From NCBI RefSeq assembly GCF_000429605.1, contig NZ_KE386925.1, positions 62,001-126,000 of the forward strand: DNA of 64,000 bases, written 5' to 3'. The notes under the pieces were generated by a model. It was given only the letters and a program-made list of their open reading frames with translations, was not told where the DNA came from and made no database searches. The DNA comes from Azonexus hydrophilus DSM 23864. Lineage in GTDB: Bacteria > Pseudomonadota > Gammaproteobacteria > Burkholderiales > Rhodocyclaceae. The position numbers and the translations under genes are program-made. This document shows, in pieces, positions 12,205 through 22,478 of this stretch; the stretch's first letter is position 1, and each line of letters opens with the position of its first letter.

Positions 12205-12708
12205 TCAGGGCGCCAGCAGACGGGGGGCGACGGCGTCGAGATCGCGCTGACGGAGCATGCCGACCTTGTGGCCGACGACGCGTCCGCGGCGGTCGATGAA
12301 TAGCGTGTAAGGCAGGCCGCCGGTCGGGTTGCCGAGCGTGCGCATCAGCCGGGTACCGTCGCTGCCGCCGGCCAGGAACACCGGATAGCGGATCGGGAAG
12401 TCGCGGGCAAACGCCTTGACGCCGTCGGCTTCGCTCGTGTCCTCGACGGCGATGCCCAGCACTTCGATCTTGCCGCCGTGGTGCTTGCGGAATTCATTGA
12501 GTTCCGGAATCTCGGCCCGGCAGGGCGGGCACCAGCGGGCCCAGAAATTGACCACCAGCGGCTTGCCCCGGTAAGTCGCCATGGCCACCGGCTTCTCATC
12601 CGGATCGAGCAAGGTGGTGGCAAAGAAGGGCGCACTGTTGGGCGCCTCCTGGGCCGAAACCAGGGCGGCAGAGAGGCTGAGGAGGAGTGCGGCAAGCAGC
12701 TTTTTCAC
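12205..12708 (-). CDS. tlpA: TlpA/ResA-type periplasmic thioredoxin
   Basis: A 167-residue exported thioredoxin-fold protein: signal peptide KKLLAALLLSLSAALVSA, then VVNFWARWCPPCRAE with the redox pair C60/C63, and a cis-proline region GGLPYTLFIDRRG. Such proteins reduce disulfides in periplasmic client proteins during cytochrome c or copper-oxidase maturation. In Bradyrhizobium TlpA is known to reduce the SCO protein ScoI. Here a SCO gene lies in the divergent operon, sharing the intergenic region with a RegA-type palindrome, which supports a role in copper-centre assembly. That link is inference. Confidence 0.88.
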   Translation of the reverse strand: MKKLLAALLLSLSAALVSAQEAPNSAPFFATTLLDPDEKPVAMATYRGKPLVVNFWARWCPPCRAEIPELNEFRKHHGGKIEVLGIAVEDTSEADGVKAFARDFPIRYPVFLAGGSDGTRLMRTLGNPTGGLPYTLFIDRRGRVVGHKVGMLRQRDLDAVAPRLLAP

Positions 12709-12756
12709 GGGTGTTGTTCGGGCTGGGATCGGTGGGCGGGCTGAATATTAGCATTG

Positions 12757-12771
12757 TGCGATCTTGTCGCG
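12757..12771. promoter_or_regulatory. Imperfect RegA-type half-site pair
   Basis: TGCGATCTTGTCGCG resembles the neighbouring perfect box (TGCGA and TCGC arms) but has a shorter spacer. It lies between the perfect palindrome and a possible tlpA -10 (TAATAT on the minus strand, near 12745-12750). Confidence 0.4.
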
Positions 12772-12776
12772 GTGTC

Positions 12777-12793
12777 TGCGACATTATGTCGCA
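12777..12793. promoter_or_regulatory. Perfect 17-bp palindrome, RegA/RegR box candidate
   Basis: TGCGACATTATGTCGCA has 8-bp arms around a central T. Its core fits every fixed position of the RegR-type consensus as I recall it (GNGRCRTTNNGNCGC). It lies in the shared upstream region of tlpA (minus) and the YtkA-like/SCO/PCuAC operon (plus). RegA and RegB are encoded about 8 kb to the right, so a direct regulatory connection is likely but inferred. Confidence 0.65.
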
Positions 12794-12889
12794 CCCTGGC
12801 CGTTGGTGGACATGCCACAATGCCCGCCGTGACTGAAAGGCTGTCGATGCCCGACAATGTCGGTTTCGGCCCCCTCTGGAAAGAACGTA

Positions 12890-13345
12890 GTGAACAGGAA
12901 AATCCTCATCGATCTCGTCGGCGTGCTGCTCATCGGCCTGATCGTACTCGTCGGTTACAAGTTGTCGCCGCTGCTGTTGCCCAAGGCCGACCTGACGGTC
13001 GAGCCGGACCCGGCGTGCAGCCTGCAGGAAGGGCCGTGTTCGGTCAGCCTGCCGGACGGCGGCACGCTGCGTTTCTCGGTCGGTACGCGGCCGATTCCCA
13101 TGGTCAAGCCGTTCGAACTGCGGGTCGAGGCAGCCGGCATCCGTAACGTCAGCGTCGATTTTGCCGGCGTCGACATGGACATGGGCTACAACCGCCCGCA
13201 ACTGGCCGAGCGTTCGCCGGGGGTGTTTGCCGGCGAGGCGACGCTGCCGGTGTGCGTCACCGGGCGCATGACCTGGCAGGCGACCTTGCTGCTCGAAACC
13301 TCGTCGGCGCGCGTGGCCATCCCTTTCCGCTTTGTCACGGGGTAA
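12890..13345 (+). CDS. YtkA/FixH-like membrane-anchored protein of the copper cluster
   Basis: About 151 residues from a GTG at 12890 that has a well placed ggaaag ribosome site. An alternative ATG at 12857 adds 11 residues without one. One N-terminal membrane anchor (IDLVGVLLIGLIVLVGYKL) is followed by a periplasmic domain. It contains a spaced cysteine pair (PACSLQEGPC) and VDFAGVDMDMGYNRPQL followed by GVFAGEATLPVC..., reminiscent of the YtkA/FixH fold with its Met-rich DMDMG turn. It starts the operon leading to the SCO and PCu(A)C genes (next gene 2 bases on), so a part in metal delivery to cytochrome oxidase is plausible. Family assignment is tentative. Confidence 0.6.
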   Translation: MNRKILIDLVGVLLIGLIVLVGYKLSPLLLPKADLTVEPDPACSLQEGPCSVSLPDGGTLRFSVGTRPIPMVKPFELRVEAAGIRNVSVDFAGVDMDMGYNRPQLAERSPGVFAGEATLPVCVTGRMTWQATLLLETSSARVAIPFRFVTG

Positions 13346-13347
13346 GC

Positions 13348-13947
13348 ATGTCGAATCGTTTCCTGATCGCCGTGATTGTCGTTCTGCTCAGCCTGCTGGT
13401 CGGTCTTGGCCTGTTCTGGAAACCGCAGTCCTCGCCGCCGCCGGCGAGCGTCAATCCACTGCCGCCGGGCGGCGATTTCGTGCTCCAGTCGGCCAATGGG
13501 CCGGTGGCCCTGCGCGATTACCGTGGTCGTCTCGCGGTCCTGTATTTCGGCTACAGCTTCTGCCCCGATATCTGTCCGACCAACCTGACCGCCCTGAGTG
13601 GCGGCATGGCATTGCTGACGCCGGCGGAGCGCGAAAAACTGGCGGTTTTCTTCATTTCCGTCGACCCGCAGCGCGATACGCCGGAACATCTGAAAACTTA
13701 TGTTGAATTCTTCGACCGGCAGATGATCGGCGTGACCGGTTCGCCGGCTGAAATCGCCGAACTGGCCGGGCGCTATGGCGTCTTCTACGCCGTGCAGCCG
13801 GCCGCCAACGCCGCTGAAGATTACGTCGTCGATCACTCGGCCGAGAGCTACATCGTCGGTGCCGATGGCCGCCTGCTGGCCCGTCTGGCCCACGATACGC
13901 CGCCTGATCAGGTGGCCGCACTGATCCGTCAATATTTACCTAACTGA
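13348..13947 (+). CDS. SCO1/SenC-family copper chaperone
   Basis: A 199-residue membrane-anchored thioredoxin-like protein: N-terminal helix (residues 5-24), then YFGYSFCPDICP with copper ligands C72 and C76 and the partner H163 in VVDHSAESYIV. SCO proteins deliver copper to, or reduce, the CuA site of cytochrome oxidase at the outer face of the inner membrane. The ATG at 13348 is chosen because it follows the upstream stop by 2 bases; the frame extends further back only as read-through of the previous gene. In Rhodobacter the homologue senC sits inside the regB-senC-regA locus; here regBA is 7 kb away. Confidence 0.92.
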   Translation: MSNRFLIAVIVVLLSLLVGLGLFWKPQSSPPPASVNPLPPGGDFVLQSANGPVALRDYRGRLAVLYFGYSFCPDICPTNLTALSGGMALLTPAEREKLAVFFISVDPQRDTPEHLKTYVEFFDRQMIGVTGSPAEIAELAGRYGVFYAVQPAANAAEDYVVDHSAESYIVGADGRLLARLAHDTPPDQVAALIRQYLPN

Positions 13948-13958
13948 AGGAGCATCGC

Positions 13959-14420
13959 ATGAAACGCCTGTCCGTCCTTGTTGCCGCCCTGAGCCTGTCC
14001 GGTGCCGCGTTTGCCGGCGCGGCCGATGCCGTCGTCGTGCACGAACCCTATGTCCGGCTGGCGCCGCCGAATGCCCAGGCAACCGGCGCTTTCATGGTGC
14101 TGAAGAATACCGGCGAGCGTGAGGTCAAGCTGGTCAAGGCGGATAATCCGGCTTCCCAGTTGACCGAGTTGCATAACCATATCAACGACAACGGTGTGAT
14201 GCGCATGCGTCAGGTGCCGGAAATCGCGATTCCGGCCAAGGGTGAAGCAGTACTCAAGCCGGGTGGCCTGCATGTCATGCTGATCAACATGAAGGCTGCG
14301 CTCAACGAAGGGCAGGTCGTGCCGATCACGCTGACGTTTGACGACGGTAGCAGCAAGCAGGTCGAGGTCAAGGTGGTGAAGATGATGCCGGCGGCGATGC
14401 CGATGAAGCACGCGCACTGA
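13959..14420 (+). CDS. PCu(A)C copper chaperone
   Basis: A 153-residue periplasmic protein with a signal peptide (KRLSVLVAALSLSGAAFAG) and the PCuAC metal site: a His/Met cluster HNHINDNGVMRM followed about 20 residues later by GGLHVM. The C-terminus adds further Met and His residues (MMPAAMPMKHAH). These proteins bind Cu(I) and load the CuA or CuB centres together with SCO. It is the third gene of the copper operon (11 bases after SCO, with an aaggag ribosome site) and is followed by a bidirectional terminator. Confidence 0.92.
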   Translation: MKRLSVLVAALSLSGAAFAGAADAVVVHEPYVRLAPPNAQATGAFMVLKNTGEREVKLVKADNPASQLTELHNHINDNGVMRMRQVPEIAIPAKGEAVLKPGGLHVMLINMKAALNEGQVVPITLTFDDGSSKQVEVKVVKMMPAAMPMKHAH

Positions 14421-14433
14421 GCCGGTGCACGCC

Positions 14434-14465
14434 AAAAAGAATGCCCCGCTGGTCGGGGCATTTTT
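14434..14465. terminator. Bidirectional terminator between PCuAC and mrpG
   Basis: ATGCCCC (14441-14447) pairs with GGGGCAT (14455-14461), flanked by AAAAAG on the left and TTTTT on the right, so it can serve both convergent operons. Confidence 0.8.
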
Positions 14466-14477
14466 ACGTCGGTACCT

Positions 14478-14837
14478 TCAGTGCCGTTCGCTGCCGGCGT
14501 CGAAGGTGGACCAGTTGCGGTTTTCCGGCTGTGGCAGATCCTTGGGTTGCTGACTGTGCAGCCAGGCCTTGGCCAGGAAGTGGGCGGTCAGCGGGGCGGT
14601 CAGGAAGAGGAAGAGCGAGATCAGCAGTTCGTGGATCGACAGCGTGCCGTTGAGTGCCAGGAAGTAGACCATCGAAGCAACCAGCGCACCGCCGACGCCC
14701 AGCGTCGTGGCCTTGGTCGGCGCATGCAGGCGGCTCATCAGGTCGGGCAGCTTGACCAGACCCCATGAGCCGACCAGCGCGAAGCTCGCGCCGACGACGA
14801 TGAGCGCGGCAACCACGAGTTCGTTGATGAATTCCAT
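14478..14837 (-). CDS. mrpG: Mrp Na+/H+ antiporter subunit G
   Basis: A 119-residue protein with three membrane helices and the MrpG/PhaG pattern GSWGLVKLPDLMSRLHAPTKATTLGVGG. It is the last subunit of the multicomponent Mrp antiporter, needed for complex assembly and Na+(Li+)/H+ exchange in the inner membrane. It follows mrpF by 10 bases. Confidence 0.93.
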   Translation of the reverse strand: MEFINELVVAALIVVGASFALVGSWGLVKLPDLMSRLHAPTKATTLGVGGALVASMVYFLALNGTLSIHELLISLFLFLTAPLTAHFLAKAWLHSQQPKDLPQPENRNWSTFDAGSERH

Positions 14838-14847
14838 GGGCGTTCCT

Positions 14848-15117
14848 TTATTCGATGACGTCGCCGCGCAGGATGAACTTGCAGTAGGCGACGGTGGAAA
14901 TGAAGCCGAACATGGCCAGCAGCAGGGCGGCCTCGAAATACATCGTGCTGCCGGTCTGGATGCCGTAGACGATGATCAGGGCGATGATGTTGATGACCAT
15001 GGTGTCGACGGCAAGGACGCGGTCGACGCTGCCCGGGCCCTTGAACAGCCGCCACAGGTTGAGCAGCAGGCCGAGGCTGATGGCGACGTAGGCGTAGTAG
15101 ATGGCGTATTCGATCAC
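14848..15117 (-). CDS. mrpF: Mrp Na+/H+ antiporter subunit F
   Basis: An 89-residue, three-helix protein with the typical LWRLFKGPGSVDRVLAVDTM loop. Its ATG overlaps the mrpE stop by ATGA. Normal length for the family; part of the small-subunit module (E-F-G) of the Mrp complex. Confidence 0.93.
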   Translation of the reverse strand: MIEYAIYYAYVAISLGLLLNLWRLFKGPGSVDRVLAVDTMVINIIALIIVYGIQTGSTMYFEAALLLAMFGFISTVAYCKFILRGDVIE

Positions 15118-15641
15118 GGGAAGATCTCCTGCAGCCGGGATTCGTAACGGTCCTTCATTTCGCGCACCGCCGCCTCGGCGTCGGGCGCGTCAAGACAATG
15201 CACCAGCAGCGCCCGGCCGTCGGCCGACAGGTCGCAACTGACCGTGCCCGGCGTCATCGTGATGGTGCCGGCGAGGACGGTGATGGCTTCCGGGTTGGTC
15301 AGGCTGAGCGGCACGCTGACCCAGCAGGTGTGCAGGCTGGCGACTGGACGGAAGAGGATGATGCGGGCGACCTGGATGTTGGCGACGACGATGTCGCCGA
15401 TGACCAGCAGGATGTAGCGCAATGCCTTGCCGTAATGGCGGATTTTCGGGCGATCCGGCCAGAAGTTGCTGGTCAGGCGCGGAATGGCGATGCCGAGGAT
15501 CAGGCCGACCAGCAAGCCGCCGGCCGAGAAACTGTTGATCAGCAGCAGCCAGATCAGCGTCAGCGCCAGGCTGAGCAGGGGATGCGGAAACCAGCGGCGG
15601 AGCAGCGGCGGCCGCGCAGTCTGAGCAGGGACGTGGGCCAT
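15114..15641 (-). CDS. mrpE: Mrp Na+/H+ antiporter subunit E
   Basis: A 175-residue membrane protein. After two N-terminal helices comes YILLVIGDIVVANIQVARI and the soluble TITMTPGTVSCDLSADGRAL stretch diagnostic of MrpE/MnhE. Start and stop overlap the neighbouring mrpD and mrpF genes (1 and 4 bases), indicating translational coupling. Confidence 0.92.
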   Translation of the reverse strand: MAHVPAQTARPPLLRRWFPHPLLSLALTLIWLLLINSFSAGGLLVGLILGIAIPRLTSNFWPDRPKIRHYGKALRYILLVIGDIVVANIQVARIILFRPVASLHTCWVSVPLSLTNPEAITVLAGTITMTPGTVSCDLSADGRALLVHCLDAPDAEAAVREMKDRYESRLQEIFP

Positions 15642-17170
15642 CAGAGCGATCCTCCAGGCAGTACGGTGTTGCCGAGCACGGCTTCGATGTATTGATCGGT
15701 GGCGAAGATCTGTTCAGCGGTGGCGTCGAGATAGGTGGTCAAGGGCCCGGCGAACAGGGTCAATCCGACACAGCCGGCGAGCAGCAGGCCGATGGCGATC
15801 AGCGACAGGCTGTTTTTTTCCGCATGTTCCGGGAAGCTGCCGGGTTCGCCGGTGCTCTTCCAGAACAGCGTGCTGCCGGCCCGACCGAAGCCGATGATGG
15901 CGATCAGCGAAGTACCGAGTATCAGTGTCCAGATGACGGCGGCGTGAACGCTGTCGAGCGCCGCGTCGAGCATCAGCAGCTTGCCGATGAAGCCGGACAG
16001 CGGCGGCATGCCGGTGGCGGCAATGGCGGCGATGAAAAAGGCGCCGGCCAACAGCTTGAGCTGGGTGAATCCCGGTGCCACCGACAGGCCGTCCTCATGG
16101 CCGGGACGGCGGCGGGCGACCAGGTCGGCGATCAGGAACAGGACGGCGCCGGCCAGGGTGGAGTGCAGCAGGTAATACAGCGCAGCCGACAGCGCAATCG
16201 GCGTAAACAGCGCAATGCTGGTCAGCAGCAGACCCATCGATCCGATCACCGCGAAGCCGGCGAGCTGGCCGAGGCGGCGGGCGGCGAGCACGCCGGTCAT
16301 GCCCAGGACCAGGGTCAGCAAGGCCGCCGGCAGCAGCCAGGGCGCAGCCAGCCAGGTGGCGGCGCCGGCGTCGGCACCAAAGGCCAGGATGTAGAGGCGG
16401 ATCACGCAGTAGGCGCCGACCTTGGTCATGATCGCGAACAGTGCGGCGACAGCGGCTGGCGCGTTGGCATAGGTGCCGGGCAGCCAGAAATGCACCGGTA
16501 TCAGCGCTGCCTTGATGCAGAAAACCAGCAGCAGGAGCAGGGCGCCGGCTTGCAGCAGCGCCTGGTCACCGGCCGCGATGTGCGGCACCTTGACCGCCAG
16601 ATCGGCCATGTTCAGCGTGCCGGCGACGGAATAGATCATGCCGACCGCGATCAGGAACAGCGTCGAACCGACCAGGTTGATCACCACGTACTGAACGCCG
16701 GCCTTCATCCGGGCCGGGCCGCCGCCATGGACCATCAGTCCGTAGGAGGCGATCAGCAGCACTTCGAAGAAGACGAACAGGTTGAAGAAGTCGCCGGTCA
16801 GGAAGGCACCGTTGATGCCCATCAACTGGAACTGGTAGAGCGCGTGGAAATGTCGGCCGTCGCGGTCGCTGCCGTCGATAGCGAAGAACAGCACGGCCAG
16901 TGCGAGGACGGCGGTGAGGACGAGCATCATCACCGACAGGCGGTCGGCGACAAGAACGATGCCGAACGGCGCCACCCAGTTGCCGAGCGCGTAGGTCAGG
17001 ATGGTGCCGTCGCTGACCATGGTCGTCAGCGCTAGCGCGATGCCGAGCAGGGCAACGGTCGAAGCGATCGAAAAGATGCGGGCAAGCACCATGTCGTGGC
17101 GCGCTCCCATCAGCAGGATGGGGGCCATGATGGCCGGCAGGACGACCGGGGCGATGATCCAGTGAGTCAC
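15641..17170 (-). CDS. mrpD: Mrp Na+/H+ antiporter subunit D (NuoN/M-like)
   Basis: A 509-residue polytopic protein of the proton-conducting membrane transporter family, related to complex I NuoL/M/N. Recognisable segments include GINGAFLTGDFFNLFVFFE, IPVHFWLPGTYANAPA with a helix-breaking proline, and GMPPLSGFIGKLLML. It begins at a GTG at 17170 that overlaps the mrpC stop (GTGA). MrpD is one of the two large ion-translocating subunits. Confidence 0.93.
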   Translation of the reverse strand: MTHWIIAPVVLPAIMAPILLMGARHDMVLARIFSIASTVALLGIALALTTMVSDGTILTYALGNWVAPFGIVLVADRLSVMMLVLTAVLALAVLFFAIDGSDRDGRHFHALYQFQLMGINGAFLTGDFFNLFVFFEVLLIASYGLMVHGGGPARMKAGVQYVVINLVGSTLFLIAVGMIYSVAGTLNMADLAVKVPHIAAGDQALLQAGALLLLLVFCIKAALIPVHFWLPGTYANAPAAVAALFAIMTKVGAYCVIRLYILAFGADAGAATWLAAPWLLPAALLTLVLGMTGVLAARRLGQLAGFAVIGSMGLLLTSIALFTPIALSAALYYLLHSTLAGAVLFLIADLVARRRPGHEDGLSVAPGFTQLKLLAGAFFIAAIAATGMPPLSGFIGKLLMLDAALDSVHAAVIWTLILGTSLIAIIGFGRAGSTLFWKSTGEPGSFPEHAEKNSLSLIAIGLLLAGCVGLTLFAGPLTTYLDATAEQIFATDQYIEAVLGNTVLPGGSL

Positions 17171-17535
17171 GCGCGGCCCTCCGTTGATTCACGATTCTCC
17201 GCCGGGACCGGCTGGTCCTCGCCATCGACATGGTCGCTGCCGCTTTCCAGGAAGCTGCGCAGCGCCATGACGACGATGACCGCGGTCATGGCGAAGGAAA
17301 TGACGATGGCCGTCAGGACCAGCGCCTGCGGCAGGGGATCGGTATAGGCCAGGGCTTCGGGCGAGATTACCGGCGGCCGGTTGAGAACCAGGCGACCGGT
17401 GGCGAACAGGAAGACATTGGTGGCGTAGGAGAGCAGCGCCAGGCCAAGTACCACCGGCCAGGTGCGGGCACGCAGCACCAGATAGACACCGGCGGCAGTG
17501 AGCAGGCCGACAGCGGAGGACAGCAGGAATTCCAT
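17167..17535 (-). CDS. mrpC: Mrp Na+/H+ antiporter subunit C (NuoK-like)
   Basis: A 122-residue, three-helix NuoK homologue with GLALLSYATNVFLFATGRL and PLPQALVLTAIVISFAMTAV, both conserved in MrpC/MnhC. It follows mrpA by a single base and overlaps mrpD by 4. Confidence 0.93.
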   Translation of the reverse strand: MEFLLSSAVGLLTAAGVYLVLRARTWPVVLGLALLSYATNVFLFATGRLVLNRPPVISPEALAYTDPLPQALVLTAIVISFAMTAVIVVMALRSFLESGSDHVDGEDQPVPAENRESTEGRA

Positions 17536-17536
17536 G

Positions 17537-20383
<2,847 letters not shown>

Positions 20384-20465
20384 GGGCTCACGATCCGGAG
20401 GACACGGGGTTGGAACGGTACGACTGCGGGGGTGAGGAGACCACGGTCAGGCTGTGGAAGGGGCA

Positions 20466-20494
20466 GTATAAGCGGCAGCTTCTTGATTCGCCAA
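20466..20494 (-). promoter_or_regulatory. Sigma70-type promoter of the mrp operon
   Basis: Read on the minus strand: TTGGCG (20494-20489), a 17-base spacer, then TTATAC (20471-20466). It is the only well-spaced pair I see in the 180-base gap before mrpA. Confidence 0.5.
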
Positions 20495-20564
20495 CACTGT
20501 GACGGGTAAGAAACGTTTCGGTTTTTACGGATTGATTAATTCGATGATCCGTAAACCGCCTGTA

Positions 20565-21095
20565 TCAGGCGCGTACCGGATGCTTGGCCAGCTTGCGTTG
20601 CAGCGTGCGTCGATGCATTTTCAGGGCGCGTGCCGTGGCCGAGATATTGCCGTCGTTTTCCGTCAGCACGCGCTGGATGTGTTCCCATTCCAGGCGATCG
20701 ACCGACAGGGTTTCGTCCGGTGTGTTCAGGGCTTCGGACGGCATTTCGTCGGCGAAGGCAGCGAGGACGGCTTCGATTTCCACCGGTTTGGTCAGGTATT
20801 GCGTGGCCCCGCGCTTGACTGCCTCGACGGCGGTGGCGATGCTGCCGTAGCCGGTCAGGATGACGATGCGCATGCTTGCATCGATGTCGAGCAGGCGCGG
20901 AATCAGCAGCAGGCCGGACATGCCGCCCAGGTTCAGATCGAGTACCGCGCGCCGGACGCCGTGGTCGCGGGCCAGGCGCAGGGCTTCGTCGCCGTCGACC
21001 GCGCCGATGGCCGGCAGGCCGCGCCGGGTCAGCGTACGCACCAGGATGCCGTTGAAGGTCGGGTCGTCGTCGATGACCAGAATCGGAGGCGTCAT
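20565..21095 (-). CDS. regA: Redox response regulator, RegA/PrrA/ActR family
   Basis: A 176-residue regulator: receiver domain with phospho-acceptor D53 (VLDLNLGGMSG) and VILTGYGSIATAVEAVKRGA, then the short linker and a Fis-type helix-turn-helix near the C-terminus (NISATARALKMHRRTLQRKL), which is the strongly conserved RegA DNA-binding helix. RegA proteins switch on oxidases, fumarate/anaerobic respiration and carbon-fixation genes under reducing conditions. The ATG at 21095 overlaps the regB stop (ATGA); the frame extends further only as shadow. RegA-type boxes near 12.8 kb and 22.4 kb are candidate targets. Confidence 0.92.
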   Translation of the reverse strand: MTPPILVIDDDPTFNGILVRTLTRRGLPAIGAVDGDEALRLARDHGVRRAVLDLNLGGMSGLLLIPRLLDIDASMRIVILTGYGSIATAVEAVKRGATQYLTKPVEIEAVLAAFADEMPSEALNTPDETLSVDRLEWEHIQRVLTENDGNISATARALKMHRRTLQRKLAKHPVRA

Positions 21096-22354
21096 GGGTT
21101 CTCTGCAATGGGTAGGACGATGCGGGCCAGGGCGCCGCCGTCGTCGGGGTTGCTCAGTTCCAGCCGGCCGCCGAGCTGGCCGATGGCGGTGGCGGTCAGC
21201 ATCAGGCCGACGCCGCTGCCGCCTTCGTGCGCCGGCAGTTCCTGCCGACCGCCGAGCGCCAGCACCGCCGGTGGAAAGCCGGGGCCCCGGTCGCGGATGG
21301 CGATGCTCAGGGCCTGCCGGTCCCAGCTCAGGGTGATTTCCAGCGTCTGCGGGCAGGCGTTGGCAGCATTGTTGAACAGGTTGAGCAGGGCTTGTTCCAG
21401 ACGCGGGTCGATGGCGATCTGCGGTGCCGGTCCGTCGCGGTCGACGATCAGCTTGCTCGTGGTTTGCGGGCGCAGCGCATGCCATTTCTGGCGCAAACGG
21501 TCGAGCCAGCGGTCGCAGGCTTGCTGCTCCGGGGTGTCGTTCCGGGTAGCGTCGGCCCGCCGAGCCAGGCCGCCGACGATGTCCTTGCAGGCGGCGATTT
21601 GCTGGCGCAGCAGTCCCAGGTCTTCCCGGACCGCTTCCGGCAACTGCCGGTCGTTGGCCAGTTCGCCGACGATCAGCGACATCGTTGCCAGCGGTGTGCC
21701 CAGCTCGTGTGCGGCGCCGGCGGCCAGGGTGCCCATCGCGGTCACCCGTTCGTCGCGCAGGGCCTGCTCCCGGGCTGCGGCCAGTTCGGCGTCTCGGTCG
21801 CGGATCAACTGGCTCATGCGCAGGATGATCCAGCCGATCAGGATGGCCGAGACGGTGAAGGTCAGCCACATGCCGATCAGGTGCAATTGGGTGGCCCGGC
21901 TGACATCGGTGATCGGCAGCGGCAGGTAGAACAGCATCAGCAGCGAGTAGGCGAGGATGGCTGCGCCGCCAACCAGTATCACCAGATGGCGGGGCAGGCC
22001 GAGTGCGGCGATGGCGACCGGCGGCAACAGCAGCGAGACCAGCGGGTTGGTGGCGCCGCCGCTGAAGAACAGCAGCGCCGACAGGGTGCAGATGTCGAGC
22101 AGCAGCTGGCTGAACAGTTCATGCGCCGTGGCCGATTGCTGGCGGCCGGCGTGCCGGTGGCCGAGTGCATTGAGTACGGCGGCAACAGCGAGGATGGCGA
22201 GCATCGCCGGTTGCGGCAGGACGAGGTCGAGCAGGCCGGGGGCGATCAGCACGGTCAGCGCCATCAGCGCCAGCATGGCCCAGCGCAGCGCGAACAGGCG
22301 GCGCAGATTGACCAGGTACTCCTTGCTGTCGGCGGCGTGATAGAGAATCGGCAT
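21092..22354 (-). CDS. regB: Redox-sensing membrane histidine kinase, RegB/PrrB family
   Basis: A 420-residue kinase with six predicted N-terminal helices (about 22-180), H-box AAGAAHELGTPLATM with phospho-acceptor H216, and a C-terminal ATPase domain (RDRGPGFPP, EGGSGVGLML). Two redox features of RegB are retained: the quinone-interaction motif GGATNP (99-104) in the second periplasmic loop region, and a single cysteine C256 in QQIAACKDIV, matching the redox-active cysteine of the RegB redox box. It therefore should phosphorylate RegA in response to quinone pool and thiol state. Divergent from a GGDEF-EAL gene across 124 bases. Confidence 0.92.
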   Translation of the reverse strand: MPILYHAADSKEYLVNLRRLFALRWAMLALMALTVLIAPGLLDLVLPQPAMLAILAVAAVLNALGHRHAGRQQSATAHELFSQLLLDICTLSALLFFSGGATNPLVSLLLPPVAIAALGLPRHLVILVGGAAILAYSLLMLFYLPLPITDVSRATQLHLIGMWLTFTVSAILIGWIILRMSQLIRDRDAELAAAREQALRDERVTAMGTLAAGAAHELGTPLATMSLIVGELANDRQLPEAVREDLGLLRQQIAACKDIVGGLARRADATRNDTPEQQACDRWLDRLRQKWHALRPQTTSKLIVDRDGPAPQIAIDPRLEQALLNLFNNAANACPQTLEITLSWDRQALSIAIRDRGPGFPPAVLALGGRQELPAHEGGSGVGLMLTATAIGQLGGRLELSNPDDGGALARIVLPIAENP

Positions 22355-22399
22355 CTTCGAATTATCGGCGATTTGCGGCGCGCTGCGTTATGCTCCGCT

Positions 22400-22414
22400 G
22401 CGTCAGATTGTCGC
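22400..22414. promoter_or_regulatory. RegA-type box, imperfect
   Basis: GCGTCAGATTGTCGC sits inside an inverted repeat with arms CTGCG and CGCAG (22398-22416). It keeps the outer GCG..C and GTCGC of the box found at 12777 but lacks the central TT. It lies between divergent regB and the GGDEF-EAL gene, just upstream of a consensus TATAAT at 22437-22442. Confidence 0.42.
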
Positions 22415-22436
22415 AGGGAAGCGCTCGTCGGGCGCC

Positions 22437-22442
22437 TATAAT
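22437..22442 (+). promoter_or_regulatory. -10 element (TATAAT) of the GGDEF-EAL gene
   Basis: TATAAT preceded by GCGCC. With a start point near 22449, the ATG at 22455 would be almost leaderless while the ATG at 22479 would have a leader of about 30 bases. The second start is preferred for that reason. Confidence 0.5.
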
Positions 22443-22478
22443 CTCCTGCAACTCATGCACCACTGTTACAGGTTCTCG

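Noticed and set aside
20524-20555. Inverted repeat TTTACGGAT...ATCCGTAAA after regA as a terminator
   Set aside because: Good symmetry but AT-rich stem and no T-tract on either strand after the hairpin; kept only as an unassigned repeat.
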